A stretch of DNA of 64,000 bases from Streptomyces sp. GSL17-111 (GTDB taxonomy: Bacteria; Actinomycetota; Actinomycetes; Streptomycetales; Streptomycetaceae), in contig NZ_JBAJNS010000001.1 in NCBI RefSeq assembly GCF_037911585.1, forward strand, positions 62,001 to 126,000. Reading direction: 5' to 3'. Shown one piece after another: positions 50,093 through 58,337 of the stretch. The position numbers were made by a program, and so were the translations under genes. Position 1 is the first letter of the stretch, and each line of letters begins with the position of its first letter. The notes below the pieces were generated by a model that worked only from the letters and a program-made list of their open reading frames with translations, did not search any database and was not told where the DNA came from.

Positions 50093-51679
50093 TTACCAGC
50101 TCGCCTTACGGTGCAGCTCCCACACCCGCATGATCGTCGAGGAGTCGATCGTCCACTCGATGCCCGCGATCTCGTCGTGCGCGGCGATGTACACGCGCCC
50201 CTGCCAGAGCGGGATCAACCGGGCGTCCTCGGCGAGGATGCGCTGGGCCTCCTTCAGGACGCTGCCGGCCGCAGCGCGGTCGCTCTGCCGCCGCGACTCC
50301 GGGAGCAGCTCCTCGGTCAGCTCGGCGTCCTCGTAGGGCACCCCGACGGCGTTCTCACTGCCGACGAACGGGCCGATGAAGTTGTCGGCGTCGGGGAAGT
50401 CGGGGAACCAGCCGCGGCCGAAGACCTCGTACTCGCCCTCCTTGACCCCGCTCTGGAACTCGTCCCAGGTCGGCTTGTGCTCGATCTCTATCGAGAAGAG
50501 CCCCGTGGAGTTGAGCTGGCTCTGGATCTCCTCGAACTCGGCCTTGGTGGCGGAGCCGTAGCGTTCGGTGGTGTAGGAGAACGTCATCTCCACCGGCGTG
50601 CTCACCCCGGCGGCGGAGAGCAGTTCCTCCGCCTTCTTCTGGTTGGGCTCGCCGTACTCGTCGAAGAACGCGCTGGTGTGGCCGGTGATGCCACCGGGCA
50701 CCATCGAGTAGAGCGGCTCGACGGTACGCTGGTGGACCTCGCGCACCAGGGCCTTGCGGTCCACGAGCTGGGCTATCGCCTGACGCACGGCGGCGTCCCC
50801 GGCGGCCCCGAGCCCCGGGTTGAAGACCAGGTAGCGCGTCTCGGTCCCGACGACGTCGTGCAGCGAGACGTCCTTGTTGCCGAACTCGCCCTCCCGGACG
50901 GCGCTGATGTGGTCCGGGGTCAGGCCGCGGAAGGTCAGGTCGACCTCCTCCTTCTCCAGCGCCTGCATCATCCGGTCGGAGTCCTGGAAGTAGCGGATCG
51001 TCACCGCGTCGTTCTTCAGCTCGGCGGCACCCTGGTAGTCGGTGTTCTTGACGAGCACCGACTCCTTGCCGCGCCGGTAGGACTTCAGCTCGTAGGGGCC
51101 CGAGGCCGTCACCTTCTCGGACTCCCGCAGCTTGTCGGCCGGGTAGACCTCGGGGTCGACGAGCGAGGCGGCGGGCGTGGCCAGGATCAGCGGGAACGTG
51201 GCGTTGGACTTCTTCAGGTGGAAGACGACCGTGTGGTCACCGCTCGTCTCGACGCGGTCCAGCGAGTCCAGCAGCTGCGCGGGACCGAGCGGCGCGGCGA
51301 TGTTGACCGTCCGCTCGATCGAGTACTTCACGGCCTCCGCGTCCAGCGGACGGCCACTGGAGAACTTCAGCCCCTCCTTCAGCTCGCACCGGTACACCTG
51401 GCTGCTGTTGTCCGTGAAAGCACAGCTCTTGGCGGCGTCGGGGGCCGGCGTGCCGCTGGAGCTCGGGAAGTGCAGCAGCGTCTGGTAGACGTTGCGGAAC
51501 AGCTCCCAGGAGCCGTCCCAGGCCCCCGCCGGGTCCAGCGCGCTCGGCGCGCTGGTCGTGCCGACGATGATGGGCTCATCCTCCGCGTCGCTTCCTCCGG
51601 TCAGTGAAGCGCAACCGGCGAGCAGGGTGATGACCGACCCTGCCGCCATGCTTCGGAGAAGCCTCTTCCGGCTGAACAC
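50093..51679 (-). CDS. ABC transporter substrate-binding lipoprotein, peptide type (SBP family 5)
   Basis: A 528-residue extracellular solute-binding protein related to OppA and DppA. The lipobox LLAGC places the lipid-modified Cys at residue 23. The two-lobed domain includes VGTTSAPSALDPAGAWDG and LVFNPGLGAAGDAAVRQAI. It probably delivers oligopeptides or similar ligands, but no permease or ATPase genes are adjacent, so it is an orphan. GTG 51679 has GAGGAG seven bases upstream; GTG 51685 is too close to the site. Confidence 0.93.
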   Translation of the reverse strand: MFSRKRLLRSMAAGSVITLLAGCASLTGGSDAEDEPIIVGTTSAPSALDPAGAWDGSWELFRNVYQTLLHFPSSSGTPAPDAAKSCAFTDNSSQVYRCELKEGLKFSSGRPLDAEAVKYSIERTVNIAAPLGPAQLLDSLDRVETSGDHTVVFHLKKSNATFPLILATPAASLVDPEVYPADKLRESEKVTASGPYELKSYRRGKESVLVKNTDYQGAAELKNDAVTIRYFQDSDRMMQALEKEEVDLTFRGLTPDHISAVREGEFGNKDVSLHDVVGTETRYLVFNPGLGAAGDAAVRQAIAQLVDRKALVREVHQRTVEPLYSMVPGGITGHTSAFFDEYGEPNQKKAEELLSAAGVSTPVEMTFSYTTERYGSATKAEFEEIQSQLNSTGLFSIEIEHKPTWDEFQSGVKEGEYEVFGRGWFPDFPDADNFIGPFVGSENAVGVPYEDAELTEELLPESRRQSDRAAAGSVLKEAQRILAEDARLIPLWQGRVYIAAHDEIAGIEWTIDSSTIMRVWELHRKASW

Positions 51680-51958
51680 GTGCACGCTCCTCGATGAACG
51701 GGGCCACAACGGATCTCGGTGCGTGCGACAGGACTCGCCGGCTGGGAAGAGGTACTCGCCCACTCTCGGCCCCCCGCGCGGAACGCACCAGGTGCGGCGG
51801 CGGACCCCGCAGCCTGTGACGTCGCAGACCCTACCGCAGCGAACGCCGGAACTACATGGACGGATCAACCACCTCTGCATCGGTTCGCACGACCGTCACG
51901 GAACCGGCAGCGACGGTGACTCACCGGTGCTCATCGGCCCCTTTTCCGGGGCACGCGG
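51680..51958. other. upstream region of the substrate-binding protein gene
   Basis: About 280 gene-free bases upstream of the orphan peptide-binding protein, between it and the SDR terminator. A perfect repeat, CGGTGA-C-TCACCG, lies at 51914-51926. TAGGGT on the minus strand (51833-51828) is a possible -10. A five-pair hairpin with a TTTTCC loop is at 51937-51952. No gene is seen. Confidence 0.45.
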
Positions 51959-51991
51959 ACCGGCGCCGACCCCCTCGGGGCCGGCGCCGGT
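51959..51991 (-). terminator. intrinsic terminator of the SDR operon
   Basis: ACCGGCGCCG (51959-51968) and its complement at 51982-51991 enclose further CCCC/GGGG pairs, giving about 14 pairs with one mismatch. It lies 33 bases after the SDR stop at 52024. Confidence 0.85.
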
Positions 51992-52023
51992 ACGGGCGAA
52001 CGCGCGGGTACGGGCCGACGCCG

Positions 52024-52779
52024 TCAGGCCACGCCGGCGTTGAGGAAGAGGCCGCCGTCGAGCACCAGGGTCTGGCCGGTGATCCACTGGGCGTCGTCCG
52101 AGGTGAGGAACGCCGCCGCACCGCCGATGTCCTCCGGTAGCCCGAGGCGTCCGAGCGGATAGCGCCGCACCGTCTCCTCCTCACGGCCCTCGTACAGCGC
52201 CGCGGCGAACCGGGTCTTCACCACCGCCGGGGCGAGGGCGTTGACCCGCACGCCGGGCGCCATCTCGTGGGCGAGCTGCAGCGTCAGGTTCACCATCGCC
52301 GCCTTGCTGACGCCGTAGGCGCCCACGAACGGCGAGGCGCTGACGCCCGCGACGGAGGCGATGTTGAGGATCGTTCCACCGTTGTCGCGCTGCCAGGCCG
52401 CCCAGGTGCGCTGGGCGAAGCCGAGGGCCGAGACGACGTTCGTCTCGAACACCTTGCGCGCCACCTCCAGGTCCAGCTCGGCGAGCGGGCCGAAGACGGG
52501 GTTGGTGCCGGCGTTGTTGACCAGGTGGTCGACGCGGCCCCAGGCGTCCATGACCCGCTCGACGGCCTCGGCCTGGTGCGCCTCGTCCCGGGCCTTCCCC
52601 GGCACGCCCATGGCGCGCTCGGCCCCGAGGGAGGCGACGGCCTCCTTGAGGGACTCCTCGTTGCGTCCGGTGATGCAGACGCGGTCGCCACGGGCCACGA
52701 GGGCCTGCGCGATGCCGTACCCGATCCCCCGGCTCCCGCCGGTGACCAGGGCGACGCGACCGGTGTCCGGCGTTGTCAT
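52024..52779 (-). CDS. SDR family oxidoreductase
   Basis: A 251-residue short-chain dehydrogenase: TGGSRGIG, NNAG near residue 90, Ser in NIASVAGVS and Y-x3-K in YGVSKAAM. It follows a FabG-type SDR by 33 bases in the same direction and is probably co-transcribed. Paired SDRs of this kind occur with acyl-CoA metabolism genes, but the substrate is not defined. It is followed by a strong terminator. Confidence 0.9.
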   Translation of the reverse strand: MTTPDTGRVALVTGGSRGIGYGIAQALVARGDRVCITGRNEESLKEAVASLGAERAMGVPGKARDEAHQAEAVERVMDAWGRVDHLVNNAGTNPVFGPLAELDLEVARKVFETNVVSALGFAQRTWAAWQRDNGGTILNIASVAGVSASPFVGAYGVSKAAMVNLTLQLAHEMAPGVRVNALAPAVVKTRFAAALYEGREEETVRRYPLGRLGLPEDIGGAAAFLTSDDAQWITGQTLVLDGGLFLNAGVA

Positions 52780-52812
52780 CGCTGTCCTGCCTTGTCTCTC
52801 GTGGTGACCCGG

Positions 52813-53574
52813 TCAGTCGAGGGGTCCGCCGGCGACGTACAGGACCTGGCCGGAGACGAAGCCGTTGTCGTCACGGGTGAAGTAGGCGACGGCACCGGCC
52901 ACGTCCTCCGGGCGGCCCACCCGCTGCACCGGGATCTGCGAGGCGGCGGCGGCCTTGAAGTCCTCGAAGTCCATACCGACGCGGGCCGCGGTGGCCGCCG
53001 TCATGTCGGTGGCGATGAAGCCGGGGGCGACCGCGTTGGCCGTGACCCCGAACTTGCCGAGCTCCTTGGCCAGCGTCTTGGTCAGCCCCTGCAGACCGGC
53101 CTTGGCCGCCGAGTAGTTGGCCTGGCCGCGGTTGCCGAGGGCCGAGCTGGAGGAGAGGTTCACGATACGGCCGAAGCCCGCGTCCACCATGTGCTTCTGG
53201 CAGCCGCGCGACATGAGGAACGCGCCGCGCAGGTGCACGTTCATCACGGTGTCCCAGTCCGACTCGCTCATCTTGAACAGGAGGTTGTCCCGCAGGACGC
53301 CCGCGTTGTTCACCAGGACGACCGGTGCGCCGAGTTCCGCGGCGATCCTGGCGAGGGCCGTCTCGACCTGCTCGGCGTCGGAGACGTCGCAGCCGACGGC
53401 GAGCGCCCGGCCACCCGCCGCGGTGATCGTCTCCACGGTGTCCTTGCACGCGCCCTCGTCGAGGTCGAGCACCGCGACGGCCCGCCCCTCCTCGGCCAGC
53501 CGGACGGCGGTGGCCGCGCCGATACCTCGTGCTGCGCCCGTCACGACCGCGACGCGCTGCTCGGTGCTGGACAT
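52813..53574 (-). CDS. fabG: 3-oxoacyl-(acyl carrier protein) reductase-like SDR
   Basis: The 253-residue SDR has TGAARGIG (NADPH loop), VNNAGVLRDNLLFKM, catalytic Ser in NLSSSSALGN and the YSAAK pair. This closely follows the FabG pattern, including NNAG-x-x-RDN-x-x. Its position outside a fatty acid synthase operon suggests a secondary beta-ketoacyl reductase. GAGGAG precedes ATG 53574. A short inverted repeat 27 bases upstream of the start may be an operator. It is co-directional with the SDR downstream. Confidence 0.85.
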   Translation of the reverse strand: MSSTEQRVAVVTGAARGIGAATAVRLAEEGRAVAVLDLDEGACKDTVETITAAGGRALAVGCDVSDAEQVETALARIAAELGAPVVLVNNAGVLRDNLLFKMSESDWDTVMNVHLRGAFLMSRGCQKHMVDAGFGRIVNLSSSSALGNRGQANYSAAKAGLQGLTKTLAKELGKFGVTANAVAPGFIATDMTAATAARVGMDFEDFKAAAASQIPVQRVGRPEDVAGAVAYFTRDDNGFVSGQVLYVAGGPLD

Positions 53575-53600
53575 GCTGGTTCTCCTCGTCCTCGATGGGG

Positions 53601-53614
53601 TGAGCAACCGCTTA
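53601..53614. promoter_or_regulatory. candidate operator upstream of the FabG-like gene
   Basis: TGAGC-AACC-GCTTA is a ten-arm-base inverted repeat with one mismatch, located 27 bases upstream of ATG 53574. The style resembles TetR sites found before acyl-CoA-related genes in actinobacteria. The regulator is unknown. Confidence 0.4.
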
Positions 53615-53655
53615 GTAGGTGGTGGAGGTGACGCTAGAAGCCGGACCCACCGCTG

Positions 53656-54102
53656 TCAACGGTCGGCCGCCCGCCGCCGCCCTTCCCGCTCAGCGACGGG
53701 ACGGGGCGGGCGCACGAGCAGGTCAAGCAGGCGCTCCACCTCCGCCTCCGGATCCGAGGTCAGCCCGGTGTGGGTCGGCCCGGGCTGGACGACGGTGCTG
53801 CGCGGGGCGATGAGCCAGCGGAAGCGTCGGCCGGCGTCGTCACCCGAGGCCTGCCCCGCCTCCGTCCCGCCCCGGCAGACGTGCTCCACGGCGCGCAGCG
53901 CCGCCCGGACGCCCGGCAGGTCCACCTCCGGGTCGAGGGCCAGCAGCCGGCGCTCGTCCAGGGCCGTCCGGGCGGCCACGAAGCCGTGGGCCCGGCAGTA
54001 GACCACGACGCCCGCGTTGATCAGCTCACCGCGCTCCACCCGGGGCACGACGCGCAGCAGCGCGTACTCGAAGACGACCCGGTCGGCCGCGGCGACGCTC
54101 AT
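53656..54102 (-). CDS. DUF3037 protein, partner of the HipA-like kinase
   Basis: A 148-residue protein matching DUF3037: FEYALLRVVPRVERGELINA and GVVVYC at the N terminus, then Asp-rich helical segments and a basic C terminus. Its start lies inside the stop of the upstream HipA-like kinase gene (ATGA), so both are made from one message. DUF3037 proteins occur repeatedly beside HipA-like kinases in bacteria. It may be the kinase target, cofactor or antidote; none of these has been shown here. Confidence 0.85.
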   Translation of the reverse strand: MSVAAADRVVFEYALLRVVPRVERGELINAGVVVYCRAHGFVAARTALDERRLLALDPEVDLPGVRAALRAVEHVCRGGTEAGQASGDDAGRRFRWLIAPRSTVVQPGPTHTGLTSDPEAEVERLLDLLVRPPRPVAEREGRRRAADR

Positions 54103-54917
54103 CGGGCCGCCTCCGTCCGGCCGGTGAGCCACCCCGGCGCCCGCGAGGGTCCGTCGGTGCTGGGTGTCCCCACCGTGATGCGGTCGTGGAGGCCCTCGGC
54201 GCGCGAGGCCAGGACGTCGACGTAGGCCGACCGCACCTCGTCCGGACCGCCGAAGCCGGGCTCGTCCGCGAGCCACACGTCGGGCACGTCGGCGACGCAG
54301 GACGCGAGGAGGTCCCGGGTGACACGGGGCGCGAGCTCGGCCGCGGCGGCGGCGACGTCGGGCCCGAAGGGCGCGAGCGCGTGGTCGGAGGCGTCGTAGG
54401 GGCGCGTCGCCGCCGCCGCGGCGGTGGGCCAGTTGTGGTGCCAGATCATCGTGGCGCCGTGGTCGATGAGCCACAGGTCGCCGTGCCACACGAGCAGGTT
54501 GGGGTTGCGCCAGGAGCGGTCGACGTTGCCCACCAGGGCGTCGAACCACACGACCCGGCCGGCCTCGCCGGCGTCCACCCGGTAGGCCAGTGCGTCGAAA
54601 CCGAGCGAACCCGGAAGGAAGTCCATGCCGAGGTTCAGGCCGCCGCTGGCCTTGAGCAGCTCCTGCACCTCCTCGTCCGGTTCGCCGAGGCCGATGACCG
54701 GGTCGAGCCACATCCCGACGAGGTCCGGCACCCGCAGGCCGAGCTCCCGGGCCAGCCGGCCGCAGACGACCTCGGCGACGAGGGTCTTGCGGCCCTGCCC
54801 GGCCCCGGTGAACTTCATGACGTAGGTGCCCAGATCGTCGGCCTCGACGATGCCGGGCAGCGATCCGCCCTCCCGCAGGGGCGTGACGTAGCGAGTCGCC
54901 ACCACTTCTTCCAACAC
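54099..54917 (-). CDS. HipA-like Ser/Thr kinase
   Basis: A 272-residue protein shorter than canonical HipA (about 440). Kinase elements remain: a nucleotide lysine in YVMKFTG near residue 34, a HipA-type catalytic loop in GNVDRSWRNPNLL (Asp and Asn), and the metal-binding Asp in WLIDHGATM. The N-subdomain-1 of HipA is missing, and no HipB gene is present. GTG 54917 is the only start that fits the family N terminus. It is coupled to DUF3037 by an ATGA overlap. Confidence 0.85.
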   Translation of the reverse strand: MLEEVVATRYVTPLREGGSLPGIVEADDLGTYVMKFTGAGQGRKTLVAEVVCGRLARELGLRVPDLVGMWLDPVIGLGEPDEEVQELLKASGGLNLGMDFLPGSLGFDALAYRVDAGEAGRVVWFDALVGNVDRSWRNPNLLVWHGDLWLIDHGATMIWHHNWPTAAAAATRPYDASDHALAPFGPDVAAAAAELAPRVTRDLLASCVADVPDVWLADEPGFGGPDEVRSAYVDVLASRAEGLHDRITVGTPSTDGPSRAPGWLTGRTEAAR

Positions 54918-55358
54918 GTTCTCAGGCCACCTATCTCTTCTGCCTCAGCGTCCACGGACGACCTCTCCGGGGCGCAGAGGAAAGGATCACCGGTGGGCGG
55001 CCCCTGGGGAAAGCCGGGCGTGTCGGCCGGCGAGCCGGTCCCCCGTTCCCCGGGCCGACCGTCGATGACGCACGCGCCCCCTTGCCGCCGACCACCGGCA
55101 CGCAGTGAGCATGGTAACCGAGGGTGATCACCGGAGCGGAGTGCCCGTACGCCGGGCCGGGGGCGGGCCGCCCGAGACGGGCCGTGCACCGATCGGTCCC
55201 CCGAGCGGCGAGACGGCGCTGCCGCACGAGTCTTGCCCATTGGTATGTACCAATGCAATTCTGCTGGTGCAGCTCTATCCGAACTCCCTTGCTTCGAAAG
55301 GGTGTTATCCGGACCACAGGGCCTCCCCACGGCCCGACGAACGAGAGTGAGCCCCCAC
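54918..55358. other. spacer between the HipA-like kinase and the LPMO
   Basis: About 440 bases without a gene. A perfect GGTGATCACC palindrome lies at 55123-55132, the DasR-like palindrome at 55238-55255, and a CCCTT/AAGGG repeat around TTCGAA at 55286-55302. The region should contain both divergent promoters. Short frames here overlap regulatory sequence and lack ribosome-binding sites. Confidence 0.6.
55238..55255. promoter_or_regulatory. DasR (dre)-like palindrome upstream of the LPMO gene
   Basis: CATTGGTA-TG-TACCAATG is a perfect 18-base inverted repeat 103 bases before the LPMO start. It keeps the TGGT-N4-ACCA spacing of DasR sites, which control chitin and N-acetylglucosamine genes in Streptomyces. 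The central bases and flanks differ from the consensus, so binding by DasR or a related HutC regulator is inferred. Confidence 0.6.
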
Positions 55359-56240
55359 ATGGCTTCAGCCCGGCGCCGCATCGCCGCAGCCTCCACCGTC
55401 CTGTCCGCCGCGACCCTCCTGTCGCTGACGCCTTCCCCCGCGAGCGCCCACGGCTCCGTCTTCGACCCGGTCAGCCGGGTGAGCGCCTGCTACGCCGAAG
55501 GGCCGGAGACCCCGAAGTCCCAGGTCTGCAAGGATCTGATCGCCGACTCGGGGACCCAGCCGCTCTACGACTGGAACGAGGTGAACATCGCCAACGCCGC
55601 GGGGCGGCACCAGGAGATCATTCCCGATGGAAAGCTCTGCTCCGCGGGCCGCGAGAAGTACCGCGCCCTGGACTGGGCCAGGACCGACTGGCCGACCACC
55701 ACGGTGGCCGCCGGCTCCTACGACTTCAACGTGCGGATCACCGCCCCCCACCTGGGCACGATGACGATGTACATCACCAAGGAGGGCTTCGACCCGACGA
55801 AGCCGCTGAAGTGGTCGGACCTGGACCCGACGCCGGTGGGCACGCACCCCACGAAGCGCACCACTGACAACGGCTACTACCGGTTCACCGGCGACCTCCC
55901 CGCCCGTACGGGCCGTCACATCATCTACAAGGTCTGGCAGCGCCACGACAGCCCCGAGGCGTTCTACGGCTGCTCCGACGTCGTCTTCGGGTCGGCGGGA
56001 GCCGCCGAGGCCGAGGCACCGACGGAGACCGAGATCAAGGAGGGCGCGGCCCACTCGACCGTGAGCCACCACGGGCACGGTGGCGACGAGCACAGGCCGA
56101 CGATGGCCGCCACCTCGGCGCAGAGTGCCACCTCCCTGCCGTCGGCCAACGTGGCCTGGGGGGCGAGTGCCGGCCTGTTCGCCGTGAGCGCCCTGTTCTT
56201 CGGCCTCGCTCGCCGCAGGGCGGGCCGTCAGTCCGGCTGA
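55359..56240 (+). CDS. membrane-anchored lytic polysaccharide monooxygenase (AA10)
   Basis: A 293-residue copper enzyme that oxidatively cleaves chitin or cellulose outside the cell. A signal peptide of 30 residues ends at SASA, so mature His1 comes from HGSVFDP. The second histidine-brace residue is in RITAPHLGTM, and the axial Phe region is EAFYGCSDVVF. A Ser/Thr/His-rich linker leads to a C-terminal hydrophobic helix and basic tail (FFGLARRRAGRQ), so the enzyme should stay on the surface. No LPxTG sorting motif is seen. Confidence 0.9.
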   Translation: MASARRRIAAASTVLSAATLLSLTPSPASAHGSVFDPVSRVSACYAEGPETPKSQVCKDLIADSGTQPLYDWNEVNIANAAGRHQEIIPDGKLCSAGREKYRALDWARTDWPTTTVAAGSYDFNVRITAPHLGTMTMYITKEGFDPTKPLKWSDLDPTPVGTHPTKRTTDNGYYRFTGDLPARTGRHIIYKVWQRHDSPEAFYGCSDVVFGSAGAAEAEAPTETEIKEGAAHSTVSHHGHGGDEHRPTMAATSAQSATSLPSANVAWGASAGLFAVSALFFGLARRRAGRQSG

Positions 56241-56263
56241 CGGGCTGACGTTCGTCGCCGATC

Positions 56264-56291
56264 CCCGGCCGCCGCGTGCCCGGCGGCCGGG
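56264..56291 (+). terminator. first hairpin after the LPMO gene
   Basis: CCCGGCCGCCG (56264-56274) and its perfect complement (56281-56291) close a six-base loop 23 bases after the stop. Confidence 0.8.
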
Positions 56292-56307
56292 AAGGCCCGC
56301 GCGGGCT

Positions 56308-56370
56308 GTGACGGGAGCCGGTCGTGCCGGGGGATTCCTCCTCCCCCCTGGCGGGACCGGCTCCCGTCAC
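56308..56370 (+). terminator. second, long-loop hairpin after the LPMO gene
   Basis: GTGACGGGAGCCGGT (56308-56322) and its perfect 15-base complement (56356-56370) enclose 33 bases. It follows the first hairpin directly. The rest of the gap, to 56624, has no gene, but contains the SPFH promoter region; AAGGAGG before ATG 56625 is strong. Confidence 0.7.
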
Positions 56371-56624
56371 GCGTAAGGCACCCTCCGCGCCCGCCCCGCC
56401 GAGCCTCATCGCCCCACGCTGCCCCTGACGCGCAGACCGAAGCCGTGGTTAAGGAGTCCTCCGCGGCCGGTTCCAGGATTCGGCACGCACTCCGCATGGC
56501 GCCTCGCGGGCAGACGTCGGCCTCCGACGGGCGGGTGCGAGCAGAGGCGTTCAGGCGTCCCATCGTGTAGTTCTGGCCGTACGGGCAAGGCGAACACGAG
56601 AAGAGCAAGCAAGGAGGGGGAACG

Positions 56625-58337
56625 ATGGCAGGAGCGAAGACGCAGAGCCTGCGGAGGGTGGCCTCGGCGGTGGCCTCGGGTGCTGATCCCCGGCAGGCGG
56701 CCGAAGAGGAAGCGCTGCGACGCACCGGGCGGTCGGCCGGTCGGCCGCAGAACCGGGGACGGGCCGGCCAGGAGCCGGGGAACGCCGACGAGGAGTCGTC
56801 CGTGCCGGAGGAAGGGGGCATGGACCCCGCCGACTTTCCGGCCGCGAGAGAACAGGGCGGCTCCATCGCCACGGTGATGAGGCAGAAGACCGTCTCCCTC
56901 GACGAGGCCGGCGAGGCTCTCAACCGAAGCGAACAGCAGCGTGAGGGTGGCGACCAGGTCCATGCGATCTGCCCGATGGTGCTCCCGAAGGGCCGCTCGT
57001 TCCTGAGCATGCTTCCGGTGTTGTCCCTGCTCATCCTGGGCGCTGTGGGTACTGCGGTCGTGTCCGCGATGGACGACTCCCCGCTGACCAATCCGCTGTT
57101 CGGCGTGCACTACTGGGTCATCTCCGTGGCCGCGGTCGCCTTCGTGTGGTGGCGGCAGGGCATGGTGATGGTTCCGGACGGCTGCCAGGCACTGATCACA
57201 CGCTTCGGGAAGCTGGAGAAGGTCGTCGGCCCCGGCCGGGTGATCCTGATCAGCCCGTGGAAGCGGGTCTCGTACATCCTCAACACCACGCGGGAGTACC
57301 CGTTCAACGCGCCGGTGCGCGAGGCGCCGACCAAGGGCGGCGTGAAGGCCTCGATCGACCTGTTCATCCAGTTCCGGATCAGCGACGCGACGGAGTTCGT
57401 CTACACGCTGGGCGCGGTCCGCGGCTTCGAGGAGAAGCTGAGCAACGCGGTGAGCGAGACGATCCGCAGCCTCATCTACGAACAGGAGGCCGCCGGGATC
57501 TACGACCTGGTCGGCGAGGACACCGGCCGGCTCCTGGAACAGCTCAACCAGCAGTTCCGGCCCGCCGTCGAGCTGACCAACGCCAACATCACGCACGCGG
57601 AGCCGTCCGACCGCAACTACCGGATGGACCTGGCCGCCCCGGAGACGGTGCGGATGGCGAAGGAGGCGTACACCCACGAGTACGCGCTGATGCTCCGCAA
57701 GGAGCAGGACGAGGGCGACCTGAGCAGGGAGCTGGCGACCAGTCACGAGACGCTCTCCGCGATCCACGCCGACATCGCCCAGTACCAGGCCCAGATGGAC
57801 ACCGCCGTGGAACGCGAGACCAACCGCGCCCAGGCCCTCGCCCGCCAGCGCTACGTGCAGGCGGAATCGGAGGCGAAGGCCAACGCGGCGCTACTGGAGG
57901 CCCAGGCCCTCGACATCCGCGCGGTCACCGCCGCCGAGGCTCCGGAGATCCTCGAGTACCGCTACCAGCAGCAGATCCTCGACGCCCTTGAGCGGATCGC
58001 CGAACACCTGCCGCGCCTCGTGCGCATCGGCGGCACGGGGGAAGGCGACGGCGCCGCCGGCGTGGACTTCCTCCAGCTGGCCCGGGAGCTGGTCGGCGAG
58101 CGCGGCGAGGAGCTGTTCAGCGAGTCGGACATGACCGCCATGCGCGGGCAGCTCACCGCCATCGGCGAACGCATCACCGGACGCGAGGACGAGATCGTGG
58201 CGCTGCTCCGGGCCGAGCGGCCCACCGTGCCGTCGACCGGGAGCGGATCGCCGAAGGGCTCCTCGGCCGGCCAGGAGACCGCCGAACAGGCGACGGCGTC
58301 CGAGGTTCCCGAGTCCACCGAGGAGGCCGGTCAGTGA
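56625..58337 (+). CDS. SPFH (band 7) domain membrane protein A
   Basis: A 570-residue protein with a disordered, charged N-terminal region (1-120), two transmembrane helices (about 127-150 and 165-185), an SPFH domain from about 190 (VPDGCQALITRFGKLEKVVG), then an Ala/Glu-rich coiled coil (about 360-440) and an acidic C-terminal tail. Bacterial SPFH proteins build membrane scaffolds or assist membrane proteases. A strong AAGGAGG fixes ATG 56625. The GTG of a second SPFH gene overlaps its stop, so the two form an operon. Confidence 0.88.
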   Translation: MAGAKTQSLRRVASAVASGADPRQAAEEEALRRTGRSAGRPQNRGRAGQEPGNADEESSVPEEGGMDPADFPAAREQGGSIATVMRQKTVSLDEAGEALNRSEQQREGGDQVHAICPMVLPKGRSFLSMLPVLSLLILGAVGTAVVSAMDDSPLTNPLFGVHYWVISVAAVAFVWWRQGMVMVPDGCQALITRFGKLEKVVGPGRVILISPWKRVSYILNTTREYPFNAPVREAPTKGGVKASIDLFIQFRISDATEFVYTLGAVRGFEEKLSNAVSETIRSLIYEQEAAGIYDLVGEDTGRLLEQLNQQFRPAVELTNANITHAEPSDRNYRMDLAAPETVRMAKEAYTHEYALMLRKEQDEGDLSRELATSHETLSAIHADIAQYQAQMDTAVERETNRAQALARQRYVQAESEAKANAALLEAQALDIRAVTAAEAPEILEYRYQQQILDALERIAEHLPRLVRIGGTGEGDGAAGVDFLQLARELVGERGEELFSESDMTAMRGQLTAIGERITGREDEIVALLRAERPTVPSTGSGSPKGSSAGQETAEQATASEVPESTEEAGQ

